64,000 nucleotides of DNA from VRUE01 sp963817905 (GTDB lineage Bacteria; Actinomycetota; Thermoleophilia; Solirubrobacterales; 70-9), in the NCBI GenBank assembly GCA_963817905.1, contig CAWFPS010000003.1:1178001-1242000 (forward strand), in the 5' to 3' direction. The notes beneath the pieces are model-generated. The model made no database searches, was not told the DNA's origin, and saw nothing but the letters and a program-made list of their open reading frames with translations. Shown here in pieces: positions 49,132 through 57,652 of this stretch. Position numbers and translations under genes: made by a program. Each line of letters opens with the position of its first letter. Positions within the stretch are counted from its first letter, which is position 1.

Positions 49132-50634
49132 TCACAGGCCGAACTCCGAGCCGGAGTTGCTCGTACCCTTCGAGGCCCCGCCTGAGCCCGAGCCACCGCC
49201 CTTTGCCGCGGTGGCGCTGGAGACCGAGGTGCCCTGTGAGGAGGGCGAGGATATAGCGCTGGACGGGGCGGGCTGGCTCGACTCGGGCCCGAACTCGGTG
49301 GCGACCTGCTGGCCGGTGGCTCGGGGCGCAGTTGAGGATCCTTTGCGCGATGCGGAGGTGGTTTCTCGCTTCGCCGTCGCGGTGCGCTTCGCCGGCGTTC
49401 CCGAGCTCGCCTGTTCGGGACTGGACGTCGCCTGCGGGGGTGCCGTGTATTCGGCCGCGTCGGCGGCCTGCGGGGCGCTCGCCTGCCTCGCCGGGGGCGC
49501 CGTGTGGCGGTGGTGTTGAGCCGAGAGGTCGACGCCGCCGATTCCCGGCACGACCCCGGCAGCCACGCAGGCCCCGGCGGCGAGGCCCGCGGTGCAGGCC
49601 GAGGCGATCCGCAACGAGGAGGCACCGAGGGCCTGCGAGACGCTGGCGTCGGCCCCGGAACCGGGAAGGGAGCCGACCAACCTGAGCAGGGCCTCGCGCA
49701 GCCGCTCGCGGGCGACGCGGCTCGCCTCGCCGAGCGCCTGGGCGCCCTGGGCGGCGAGCTCGAGCAGGTGGGCCGGGACTCCCGCTCCCGCGCGACCGGC
49801 CCCGAGCGAAGAGGCGAGCATTGTGCCGCTGGCGACGTCGATGAGGTAGTCGCGCATCCGGACGCTGGCCTGCTGGCAGGCCCGGCAGTGGGCGAGGTGG
49901 GCCTCGACCGCTGTGCGCTCGGCCGCCGGGCTCTCGCCGGCGGCGTAGCGGTGAAGCAGGGCGTCCTCGATCTCGGCGCAGCGCTCCCCGGCCTCGATCC
50001 GCCCGTAGGCTTCGAGCACGCGCGCATTGGCGCGCTGGATTACCTTGCGGTAGGTGCGCATGCTGAGGCCGGGTGTCTCGGCGACGATCTCCTCGGGCGC
50101 CAGGCCCTGCAGGTGGCGGCGGGCGAAGACCAGCCGGTCGCGCTCGGGCAGCATCGCCAGAGCCTCGCGGCCGATCGCCACCGCCTCGCGCTCCTCGGCC
50201 AGCTCCCCGGGCGGCTCGGTTGGGCTCTCGGGCCGCAGGCGCGGCGGCCTCGTGTCGGGCTTGGCCCACTGGGCGCGCCGACAGCTCTCGTCGATCAACC
50301 GCCGGCAGCAGGCGCGCTTGACGAAGCGCACCATCTGGGGCGCCGAAAAGCACCGCTCGATCGGGTCGACGGCCTCCATCACCTTCGCGTAGGAGGCGGC
50401 GAAGAGCTCCTCGGCCTCGTGCTCGTCGCAGCCGCGGCGGCGCAGCTCTGCCAGCGAGCCCTTGCGTGCCGGGTCATAGACCCGCGCGTAGAACTGGGCC
50501 TCGGCGAGGCTCAGCCTCCGCTCCCCCGGCGGGGCCGGGCGGCGGCGGGGCGGCCGGGCCGCCCCCCGCGAGGCGGGGTCGGTCTCCTTGCCGGAGCCCG
50601 GTCCCCGCTCTCCCCCACCGCGGCGCCTGCGCAT
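49132..50634 (-). CDS. ECF-like sigma factor fused to zf-HC2 and membrane segment
   Basis: 500 aa. Sigma region 2 (about 40-115: AELRRRGCDEHEAEELFAAS, FVKRACCRRLIDESC), region 4 (about 165-215: LPERDRLVFARRHLQGLAPE, SMRTYRKVIQRA), then the zinc anti-sigma motif HLAHCRAC near 245, a hydrophobic segment near 345-370, and a Ser/Thr/Ala-rich extracellular tail ending SGSEFGL. Sigma and anti-sigma functions in one chain imply membrane-tethered control by proteolysis. Starts six bases after the surface-protein stop. Confidence 0.7.
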   Translation of the reverse strand: MRRRRGGGERGPGSGKETDPASRGAARPPRRRPAPPGERRLSLAEAQFYARVYDPARKGSLAELRRRGCDEHEAEELFAASYAKVMEAVDPIERCFSAPQMVRFVKRACCRRLIDESCRRAQWAKPDTRPPRLRPESPTEPPGELAEEREAVAIGREALAMLPERDRLVFARRHLQGLAPEEIVAETPGLSMRTYRKVIQRANARVLEAYGRIEAGERCAEIEDALLHRYAAGESPAAERTAVEAHLAHCRACQQASVRMRDYLIDVASGTMLASSLGAGRAGAGVPAHLLELAAQGAQALGEASRVARERLREALLRLVGSLPGSGADASVSQALGASSLRIASACTAGLAAGACVAAGVVPGIGGVDLSAQHHRHTAPPARQASAPQAADAAEYTAPPQATSSPEQASSGTPAKRTATAKRETTSASRKGSSTAPRATGQQVATEFGPESSQPAPSSAISSPSSQGTSVSSATAAKGGGSGSGGASKGTSNSGSEFGL

Positions 50635-50639
50635 CGCCG

Positions 50640-52955
50640 CTACCGCGGCCGCCGGTGTCCCGGCCGGACGATCAGCTCCAGTGGATCGGAATTGCCCTGC
50701 AGGTAGGGATAGCCGGCCTGCGAGCGGACCTGGGCGCGCATCACGTAGCGAGTCGGGGCGTCGGTGCGGGTGAAGCGGTAGCCGACAGTGACTTTGCCGT
50801 CCGCTCGGGTGCGGTAGCGGCGGAAGGCGAGCCAGCCCTTGCCACGGCGCACCTGCAGGACGACGACGACGTTGTCGTTGTCGGGGCCGGGGATGTAACC
50901 GGTGAAGTGGGCGATGCCCTCGTTGCGCACGACCTTGCGCCGCGCCTCGAAGACCGGGTGAACGACCGTCTGCAGCAGCGCCTCGGCGCCGAGTTCGCGA
51001 TGCCCGGAGCGATAGACCGCGCTCACTTCCCGAGAGGGCCCGGCCGGTATCGCGAAGCTGTAGCCGCCCATCGGGCGGCTCATCGCGATACCGAGGAACT
51101 CGCGCCGCCCTTCGGTGACGACCCGGGAGAAGACGCAGACCGGCGCTCCCATAACTCCGTCGCCACGCTCGGCGAGGCGGCCGGTGAGGATCGATCCTTC
51201 GCCCTGGTGGACGGTCGCTTCCGCTCCCTCGTCGGTGCCCACCCCGGCGCTGAGCGAAGTGGCGCCGCCGGCATCGGAACGAACGCAGCGGTAGGAGAGC
51301 GGCGCGCTGGCCGGGGCGCCGACGTTGCCCTCTTCGTCGGAGAGCCAGAGGCGCAGGGTGTAGGGGCCTGGTTGGCTGGGCGTTTCCAGGTCTTCGATCG
51401 CCGCGATGCCCTCGCCCTTCGCGGTCTGGGCCGCGACCACGACCCGGCCGGCGGCGTCGAGCACTTGGTAGTGGGCGGCGTCGATCGGCGAGCCCGCGTC
51501 GGCGATGTCCTGCCAGCGCAGGTCGAAGCCCTCGGCCGAGCGCGAGGTTTCAGGCGCGGCCACTTGCAGGCCCTGCGGCGCGGCGGGGGGCGTCGTGTCG
51601 TGGGGGATCGGCGCGGTGATGGCCGGGCCGATCAGCCCGACCGAGTCCTCGAGCCAGGCCTTGAGCTGGTAATCGCCCGCCTTGGCCGGTCCATGCACTT
51701 CGGCGATCTCGGTCGGGTTCGTCCCCGAGACGACCTGCTCGGGCATAACGACGTTCCCCGCCGCGTCGATCACCTCGTAGTGGACCTTGGCGATCGGCGA
51801 GCCGGGGTCGGGCGGCAGCGAGAACTGGGCACCGAAATGGTCGAGGTAGCGAGCCGGGTTTGAGCTCAGGACGTGCAGCCCCGCCGGGGCGCCGGGGGCG
51901 CTGTTGTCGACGCGGATCGTGCGCTGGGTGCAAGTCTGCCCGCCGGTGCCGTTCAGGCCCTGGTATTGGGCGTAGTCCTGGCTGCAGACCGAGAGGGTGT
52001 GGGAGCCGTCGGAGAGGCCCGCGGTGTCGAAGTCGTACTCCCGCCCCCACGGGCCGCCGGTCGGGCAGGGCTGGTAGACGCGGGCGAACTCGCCGTTGGT
52101 CTGCGAGGAGGTCGCGTTGCACTGGCCCGTCGCCTGGAAGTCGATGACGTGGCGCTCGGCGCCGTCGATCCGCACACGCTCAAAGCGCATCCCCGAGCCC
52201 TTGTCGGCGGAGTTCCAGAAGACCCCCTGGGTGCCGCGCACCCACTGGCCCGCCATCAACGGCGAGTCGGTGTTGAAGAAGGAGACTTCGGAGGGGGAGT
52301 CGTCGCTGAGGATGAAGACGAACCCGTTGGCGTCCGTGGCGTTGTAGTTGGCGCGGTCGCAGCCGGCCGGGCGCACGCAGAGCAGTTCGAAGTAGAAGTG
52401 GTGGAAGTCCAGGTAGGTGCCGAAGGGCCAGAGGTGGGAGCCGAAGGATTGGGTCGTGGCCCAGTTGGTCCCCGAGTTGGAGAGCCCGGCGCCCTGGTTG
52501 AGGAAGACGTTCCCGTTGCTGGAGAAGTCCAGCCCCCAGAAGCGGGCGCGCCAGCCTTCGTTGAAGGCGTTGGGCTCGCGGGTGTAGCCGCCGCCGGAGC
52601 GGAAGTGGACGTACCACGGCGTTTCGAAGACAATCCGCCCGTAGGCGCCTTCGCCCGCGTTGCCCGAGGCTTCGTGCTCGGAAATCCGCATGAAGGCGGC
52701 ATCTCCCGGAGGGTCGCCGCCAGCGCCGCCGCAGTAGTTGCCGAAATCGAAGATCCCGTTCGGGTGCTGGGCGTTGACCGTGTTGGTCTGGGTGGTGTAG
52801 GGCGGTGCGCCGGAAGTGGTGGCGCAAGACACCATCTTGAACTGGGCAGCGTGGGCGGTCGCCGCGCAGACGACGGCAACCGCCATGCAGCTCAGCATCA
52901 AGCATAGGGCTATCGCGACCGGCCGGTTGGCCGGTCCTCCCAATCGAGAAGACAT
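50640..52955 (-). CDS. Secreted multidomain surface protein
   Basis: 771 aa. Signal peptide (residues 11-36, ending AATAHA). An N-terminal domain of about 300 residues contains cysteines and aromatic residues (TPWYVHFRSGGGYTREPNAF). It is followed by several Ig/Fn3-like repeats with DNSAPGAPAGL and DTTPPAAPQGL starts, and a C-terminal beta domain (GRLAERGDGVMGAPVCVFSR; YVMRAQVRSQAGYPY). Probably exported and surface-exposed; as first gene of the sigma operon it may be a mating or adhesion factor. AAGGAG precedes the ATG. Confidence 0.65.
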   Translation of the reverse strand: MSSRLGGPANRPVAIALCLMLSCMAVAVVCAATAHAAQFKMVSCATTSGAPPYTTQTNTVNAQHPNGIFDFGNYCGGAGGDPPGDAAFMRISEHEASGNAGEGAYGRIVFETPWYVHFRSGGGYTREPNAFNEGWRARFWGLDFSSNGNVFLNQGAGLSNSGTNWATTQSFGSHLWPFGTYLDFHHFYFELLCVRPAGCDRANYNATDANGFVFILSDDSPSEVSFFNTDSPLMAGQWVRGTQGVFWNSADKGSGMRFERVRIDGAERHVIDFQATGQCNATSSQTNGEFARVYQPCPTGGPWGREYDFDTAGLSDGSHTLSVCSQDYAQYQGLNGTGGQTCTQRTIRVDNSAPGAPAGLHVLSSNPARYLDHFGAQFSLPPDPGSPIAKVHYEVIDAAGNVVMPEQVVSGTNPTEIAEVHGPAKAGDYQLKAWLEDSVGLIGPAITAPIPHDTTPPAAPQGLQVAAPETSRSAEGFDLRWQDIADAGSPIDAAHYQVLDAAGRVVVAAQTAKGEGIAAIEDLETPSQPGPYTLRLWLSDEEGNVGAPASAPLSYRCVRSDAGGATSLSAGVGTDEGAEATVHQGEGSILTGRLAERGDGVMGAPVCVFSRVVTEGRREFLGIAMSRPMGGYSFAIPAGPSREVSAVYRSGHRELGAEALLQTVVHPVFEARRKVVRNEGIAHFTGYIPGPDNDNVVVVLQVRRGKGWLAFRRYRTRADGKVTVGYRFTRTDAPTRYVMRAQVRSQAGYPYLQGNSDPLELIVRPGHRRPR

Positions 52956-53027
52956 TTCTCTCTCCTTGTTCTGCCGGGCCCTCTGGGCCGGCGTTCTGGG
53001 CCCCTGCTAACGGGTCCCCTCACCCCC

Positions 53028-53056
53028 TACACGGATGAGCGGCGCTTCGCGCCACC
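53028..53056 (-). promoter_or_regulatory. ECF-type promoter P1
   Basis: Minus strand GGTGGC (53051-53056), 17 bases, then CGTGTA (53028-53033), embedded in GGGGTGGCGCGA and GGGGGTGA, matching P2. About 70 bases upstream of the surface-protein ATG; would transcribe the surface protein and the sigma fusion. Confidence 0.7.
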
Positions 53057-53254
53057 CCCTGGGATGAAATTCGTGGGGAACTAGCCCATATGCAGAGAAA
53101 GAAACACGGAAGACTTTCGAGCGGTGCGGGCGAGTCGCTCAATCATTCGTCGAAATCGACGAGTCTGGCTAAAGCATGCTCAGCGAGAGAACAGACTCGC
53201 GGTAGCACTGCCGAACCCGACCCGGTATTCGCGCAAGACGACAGTCACCGTGGT

Positions 53255-54247
53255 CTAGATGTCCTCCAAGACAGTCTCGAATTGCCTCATTGAGCGGAGG
53301 GCGATGACCTTCGCTTTGGGGGCAATCCGCCCAAAGAAGTCAACGTGGCGCACGCGCGTTCCCTCGCTCGGATCGACCAGCACGATGTCCTCCAGATACT
53401 CACTCAGATCCGTTGCGAGCAGCGTACGCACGAGGCCGTCTGCGGAAGGCATTGAGTAACCGACGATCACAAGGCGGCGCATCGTGCCCACAATGGTTCG
53501 GGCCTTGCGCCAAATCTCGCTGAGTGGGGGATTGGTGACGGGCTTGTTGGTCAAGGGCGGCGCGATTACGCCGTTTGCGACCGGTCTGTAGGGCTTGGCA
53601 CGAAGGCGCAGGGGAATAGCAGGTCCCCGCCAGTTCAGTGATCCGTGGAGCTTGAGCAACTGGATTGAGCCTTGAGCCCGCTTGCCCTTTCCCTGCCTTC
53701 GCCAAACATTGGCGCCTTTGGCTACGGGCAATCCATATCCACCACGCTGCGGATCGAAGCGAAAGCCAGCATGGTTCCGCAAAGCGTCATCCATCACACA
53801 GTCGTAGTTCAGCGAGATGACAGCGTCGTTCACAGACAGGCGACCGGCCAGTGCGGCATGCGTGCTGCACTGGCCGGTGATGCTCTCGCCGAGGAGTTCA
53901 GGAAGCACAATCCGGAGAGCGTCAATGAGTCGTTTTGGCTCTTCAAGAAGACGGCCACTGGTCACCTTGAACTTCTCGTGGAAAGTGCGTGCGGCATCAA
54001 GATTGTTAAAGACCGTCTCCAGGCCAACGGTCAACGCCGGCCCGTATACCGTCCGCACATGCTCAATGAGCTTGCGCCCCTCGTCTGAGCGCCCTGAGGC
54101 CGACATTTGAAGAACTTGGAAGAAGTCTTGGTCGAGCGGTGGAGGGACGGCCGCCTCGGGCTCCACAAAGGACGCACCGCGGGTCGCACCAGCCCCAAGA
54201 ATCACAAGTGTCTTTCGCTTCTTCAGACCGAGTGATGGAATGTCCAC
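53255..54247 (-). CDS. SIR2-domain protein
   Basis: 330 aa from a GTG. VILGAGATRGASF near 14-26 is the NAD-binding start, SLNYDCVMDDAL near 145 is the N-Y-D motif, LKLHGSLNW near 200 and VIVGYSMPSAD near 264 complete the SIR2 fold. Stand-alone SIR2 proteins in defence islands are NADases. No partner protein is evident in the same operon; it is divergent from a patatin gene. Confidence 0.8.
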   Translation of the reverse strand: MDIPSLGLKKRKTLVILGAGATRGASFVEPEAAVPPPLDQDFFQVLQMSASGRSDEGRKLIEHVRTVYGPALTVGLETVFNNLDAARTFHEKFKVTSGRLLEEPKRLIDALRIVLPELLGESITGQCSTHAALAGRLSVNDAVISLNYDCVMDDALRNHAGFRFDPQRGGYGLPVAKGANVWRRQGKGKRAQGSIQLLKLHGSLNWRGPAIPLRLRAKPYRPVANGVIAPPLTNKPVTNPPLSEIWRKARTIVGTMRRLVIVGYSMPSADGLVRTLLATDLSEYLEDIVLVDPSEGTRVRHVDFFGRIAPKAKVIALRSMRQFETVLEDI

Positions 54248-54289
54248 GTGTCAACACTATTGGCTCATGCGCCAGGTGAGCCGCCCCAA

Positions 54290-54308
54290 CACCTATCAGC
54301 GATAGGTG
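54290..54308. promoter_or_regulatory. Palindrome between divergent SIR2 and patatin genes
   Basis: CACCTATC-AGC-GATAGGTG, perfect eight-base arms. Located between the two divergent starts (43 and about 100 bases away). A possible operator for coordinated control; no regulator is encoded next to it. Confidence 0.5.
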
Positions 54309-54408
54309 AGGAACCGATCGCGGCCGTCGGAAAAATCGCCAGCGCAGTCGCGGTGGATGGGGTAGTTTGCTCGATGATCACTAATTGATCGAGGAGGGAA
54401 CGCACAAC

Positions 54409-55794
54409 GTGGAACGATCGGAACGCGAGCGGAATGTCGCTATCGCGCTTTCCGGCGGTGGCCACCGGGCCTGCCTCTTCGCCTTGGGGGCCCTCCTCTA
54501 CCTGGTCGACGCGGGCAAGGGACCAGCGATCGCCTCGGTTTCCTCGGTATCGGGCGGCTCGCTGGCAAACGGCGTGCTCGCCCAGGATCTCGACCTTGGC
54601 TCTGCCGGACCCGGCGACCTCGGGCCGATCGCCTCTCGGGCGGCCGGCCAGATCACTTCGCGCGGCACGCTCTTCGGCAGCGCCTGGACCATCGCCTACC
54701 TCCTGCTCGTCGGCCTCGCCACCCTTGCCTCGGTGGCACTCCCCTGGTTCCTGCCGATCGCCGGCGCTCTGAAGGTGGTCCTACTGCTGGCCGGGCTGCT
54801 TCTGACCGCCTGGCTGTTGAGCGCACGGGGAAGAGTCTGTGCCCTCGCCTTTGACCGAACCCTCTTCCTTGCTGACGGCCGATCGACTCGGCTTGGGGAC
54901 ATTCACAAGGGCGTCGATCACGTCTTCTGCGCAACCGACCTTCATGCCGGCGAGCACGTCTACTTCTCCGGCGGCTTTGTCAACAGCTACCGCTTCGGTG
55001 TTGGCGAGCCGGGCGACGTCAAGCTGAGCACCGTCGTGCAAGCGTCTGCCGCCTTCCCGGGCGGCTTCCCCGCCAGTTGGCTGCCGACCAAGCGCCACCA
55101 CTTCAGAGGCGGTGCACAGGAGGAGGCGGCTCGCACCCGCAGGATGGCGCTGGTCGACGGCGGCGTCTACGACAACATGGCCGACCAGTGGGCGCGGGGT
55201 ATGGGCAGTCGGCTGCAGCGTCATTTGCCGCGCGGGCTGCAGGTGCGGTCTGCTGATGAGCTGATCGTCGTCAACTCCTCCGCCGGCCTCGACTGGGGGC
55301 GCTTGCGGGGACTGCGACTGCCGGCTGTTGGCGAGTTGTTGACCCTGCTGCGCGACAAGTCGGTTCTCTACGACAACGGCAACAGCCTGCGGCGCGAGGC
55401 GCTGGTCAGCGCGTTCAAGGCCGCCGAAGCGGGCTCCGGCAGCTTGCACGGGGCGCTCGTCCATATTCCCCAGAGCCCGTTCCTGGTCCCGCACAGATTC
55501 GCCGAGCGTAGCGACGCGGCAGCCGAGAGGGCAGGAGCCGCACTGGCCGCACTGACCGAGTCAGGCGGCGAGGAGGCCGAGCGGCGCTGGGCGAAGGTTG
55601 CGAGTAAGAACTCGAGGGTGGCGACGACGCTCTGCAGGCTCGACGTCGCCACCGCCTCGCGCCTATTGCACCACGCTTACGTCCTGACGATGGTCAACCT
55701 GCATGTGATCCTCGGCTATCCGCTCCTCGCAATGCCCGACCCGGGGCGCTTCGACGCGATCGCCGCCGGCAAGGACGACCCCGGACCTGTCTGA
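54409..55794 (+). CDS. Patatin-like phospholipase with membrane segments
   Basis: 461 aa from a GTG with GGAGGG ten bases upstream. Oxyanion motif SGGGHRACLF (15-24), nucleophile region VSSVSGGS (S48), and the catalytic Asp in VDGGVYDN near 251. Two to three membrane segments (about 95-140) interrupt the domain, so the enzyme should sit in the membrane. Patatins serve as membrane-degrading effectors in some defence systems; here it is followed 28 bases later by a metallo-beta-lactamase gene. Confidence 0.8.
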   Translation: MERSERERNVAIALSGGGHRACLFALGALLYLVDAGKGPAIASVSSVSGGSLANGVLAQDLDLGSAGPGDLGPIASRAAGQITSRGTLFGSAWTIAYLLLVGLATLASVALPWFLPIAGALKVVLLLAGLLLTAWLLSARGRVCALAFDRTLFLADGRSTRLGDIHKGVDHVFCATDLHAGEHVYFSGGFVNSYRFGVGEPGDVKLSTVVQASAAFPGGFPASWLPTKRHHFRGGAQEEAARTRRMALVDGGVYDNMADQWARGMGSRLQRHLPRGLQVRSADELIVVNSSAGLDWGRLRGLRLPAVGELLTLLRDKSVLYDNGNSLRREALVSAFKAAEAGSGSLHGALVHIPQSPFLVPHRFAERSDAAAERAGAALAALTESGGEEAERRWAKVASKNSRVATTLCRLDVATASRLLHHAYVLTMVNLHVILGYPLLAMPDPGRFDAIAAGKDDPGPV

Positions 55795-55822
55795 CTGCAA
55801 ACCCCAAGGCCAAGGAGGCGTC

Positions 55823-57121
55823 ATGGACTTCTTCACCCACACCAAACCCGGCCACCACAAGCATCATCTGGACGAGCCGAGGCCGTTCGGCGAACCGCCG
55901 CGGCGAGCCTACGCCCGGCTCGACCGCTTCGATCCGGACGGCATCGGCGGCGGCCGCCTTGCCTACGACTGCATTGACGCCGATTGGTTCGACGAGGTGG
56001 GCCGGGAGGTGCGGTGGCTGGGCGAGCCAGCGAACGCCGAGATCGGAGAACGAATCTCGATCGTCGAAGAGCAGCAGGATTCCGAGCAAGCCGCCGAGTT
56101 CGAGGGCGCCTGGTTTGAATTGGAGTTCGAAACCGGTGAGCGACAGGCCGAGCAGTACCTCAACCTCTTCGCGGAACCGCTGCTGCGCTCGATGAGCACC
56201 ACCGCAGCGCATCCCGAAAAAACCGAGGCACTGGCCGCCAAGACCGGCTTCAGCAAAGAGATCGAGGACGCCACGGAGAGCGACATCGAATCCCTGCTCA
56301 GCTCGCTGTTGCCGCCCAGCGCGGCAGCCGTCTACGACGTCGGCCAGGGTTCGAGCAACGCCGTGCTCTCGGGCGGGTTCCCGGTCCTCTACTTCGACGT
56401 TGGCGGCGGTACTACCGCGAACACGAAGACTTTTCCTGTGCCGCTGCGGCGTTTCTGCGTCACCCGGGACCCCCCGGTCGTACTTTCCCACTGGGATTGG
56501 GACCACTGGTCCTCGGCCTACCGCGACCGCCGCCTACTCGACTGCCGCTGGGTCGTTCCTCGTCACAACGGCCAGTTGGGGGCCGTGCATACGCGACTAC
56601 TCGGCGATCTCCACTGTCGGGGCAGATTGTTTGTCTGGCCTAACAACCTTTCGTCGATAAGTGGCAGCAATCTGCTAGTCGAGCAATGCACCGGGTCCCC
56701 TAGCAACCGCAACAACAGCGGCCTTGCGCTCGTGCTCGAAGGGGAAGTGGACGGCCAGGATGCCCGAATGCTCTTCCCCGGGGATGCTGCGTACGACAAC
56801 GTCCCCAGTGCGAGCGGGGATTTCACCTCGGTCGCGATCCCGCACCACGGCGGCCGCACGCCCACGACCCAAGTGCCCGCGTCGGATGGGGCGCGCCCAG
56901 GGCGGCTCGTCCTCTCCTACGGAGCCGGCAACGCCTACTGGCACCCGTTCCCCGACGTCGGCCGCGACCACCGCAAAGCAGGCTGGAAACGGCGACTCCA
57001 CACCGCCCTGCGCGACGAGTTCGGACTGGGCCACGTCCACCTGTACTGGAGCGACAATGACCCGCCGGCCGTCCCGCCGTGCGGCGCCAACAACTGCGAC
57101 CTCGGTTGCCACCAGCGCTAG
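55823..57121 (+). CDS. Metallo-beta-lactamase-fold protein
   Basis: 432 aa, AAGGAGG before the ATG. The first 165 residues are not assigned (acidic, EEQQDSEQAAEFEGAW). The MBL domain follows: VYDVGQGSSNAVL near 172, SHWDWDHW near 221-228 (HxxDH-like), NNSGLALVLEG, LFPGDAAYD and AIPHHGG, an order like ComEC-type or RNase Z-type hydrolases. It forms an operon with the patatin. Role unknown. Confidence 0.75.
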   Translation: MDFFTHTKPGHHKHHLDEPRPFGEPPRRAYARLDRFDPDGIGGGRLAYDCIDADWFDEVGREVRWLGEPANAEIGERISIVEEQQDSEQAAEFEGAWFELEFETGERQAEQYLNLFAEPLLRSMSTTAAHPEKTEALAAKTGFSKEIEDATESDIESLLSSLLPPSAAAVYDVGQGSSNAVLSGGFPVLYFDVGGGTTANTKTFPVPLRRFCVTRDPPVVLSHWDWDHWSSAYRDRRLLDCRWVVPRHNGQLGAVHTRLLGDLHCRGRLFVWPNNLSSISGSNLLVEQCTGSPSNRNNSGLALVLEGEVDGQDARMLFPGDAAYDNVPSASGDFTSVAIPHHGGRTPTTQVPASDGARPGRLVLSYGAGNAYWHPFPDVGRDHRKAGWKRRLHTALRDEFGLGHVHLYWSDNDPPAVPPCGANNCDLGCHQR

Positions 57122-57448
57122 CCGGACCGAGCGCCAGCATTTACTCATGCCTGGGATTCTCCATGGAGTCATTCAACGGCCACTCTCACTACTCGCGCAA
57201 AGCGGAAGCATGGCTCTAAACGAGAGGGGCCGGAGTACCTCGATGGCTTCAAAAGGTCACCGCTGCCATTCGTGGAGGTAGGCGGGAACCGCGAGACGGC
57301 CCGCTGACTCAGTAGCGCCCTGACTTGAACGGCAGGGCCGGCCCGTATGGCAGTGAGGCTCCAGTACTCGAGCCAGCGTGAGCGCTGAGAGCATCGGCGC
57401 GAGAACAGCTAGAGGGCCGTATGCCCTCCGGCCCCTGGTCGCCCCTAA
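57122..57448. other. Gene-free stretch before the IS element
   Basis: About 330 bases between the MBL gene and the IS1380 left end. I see no ORF, tRNA or conserved motif; GAGGGCCGTATGCCCTC at 57412-57428 is a small hairpin. Confidence 0.45.
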
Positions 57449-57508
57449 CCCGGATCCGGCGTTTTCCCCTCAGCGGGTGTAGTTCGCCGGCTTAAAGCAG
57501 GTAACAGT

Positions 57509-57540
57509 CCACGGGGCGGGTCACAGAAGCCGCCCCGTGG
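57509..57540. terminator. Hairpin at the IS left end
   Basis: CCACGGGGCGG (57509-57519) pairs with CCGCCCCGTGG (57530-57540). Between the terminal repeat and the transposase stop, it would end the transposase transcript or shield it from outside transcription. Confidence 0.45.
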
Positions 57541-57652
57541 CGTTTCTCGAAGCCGCAGCCTTCTTTGCATCGTCCTCGTAGTGCATTCGGCGCAGGCTGA
57601 AGTCGCCTTGCGGCAGAGACGGGGTTGGTGATCGGTGGCGAGGCGAAAAGGC

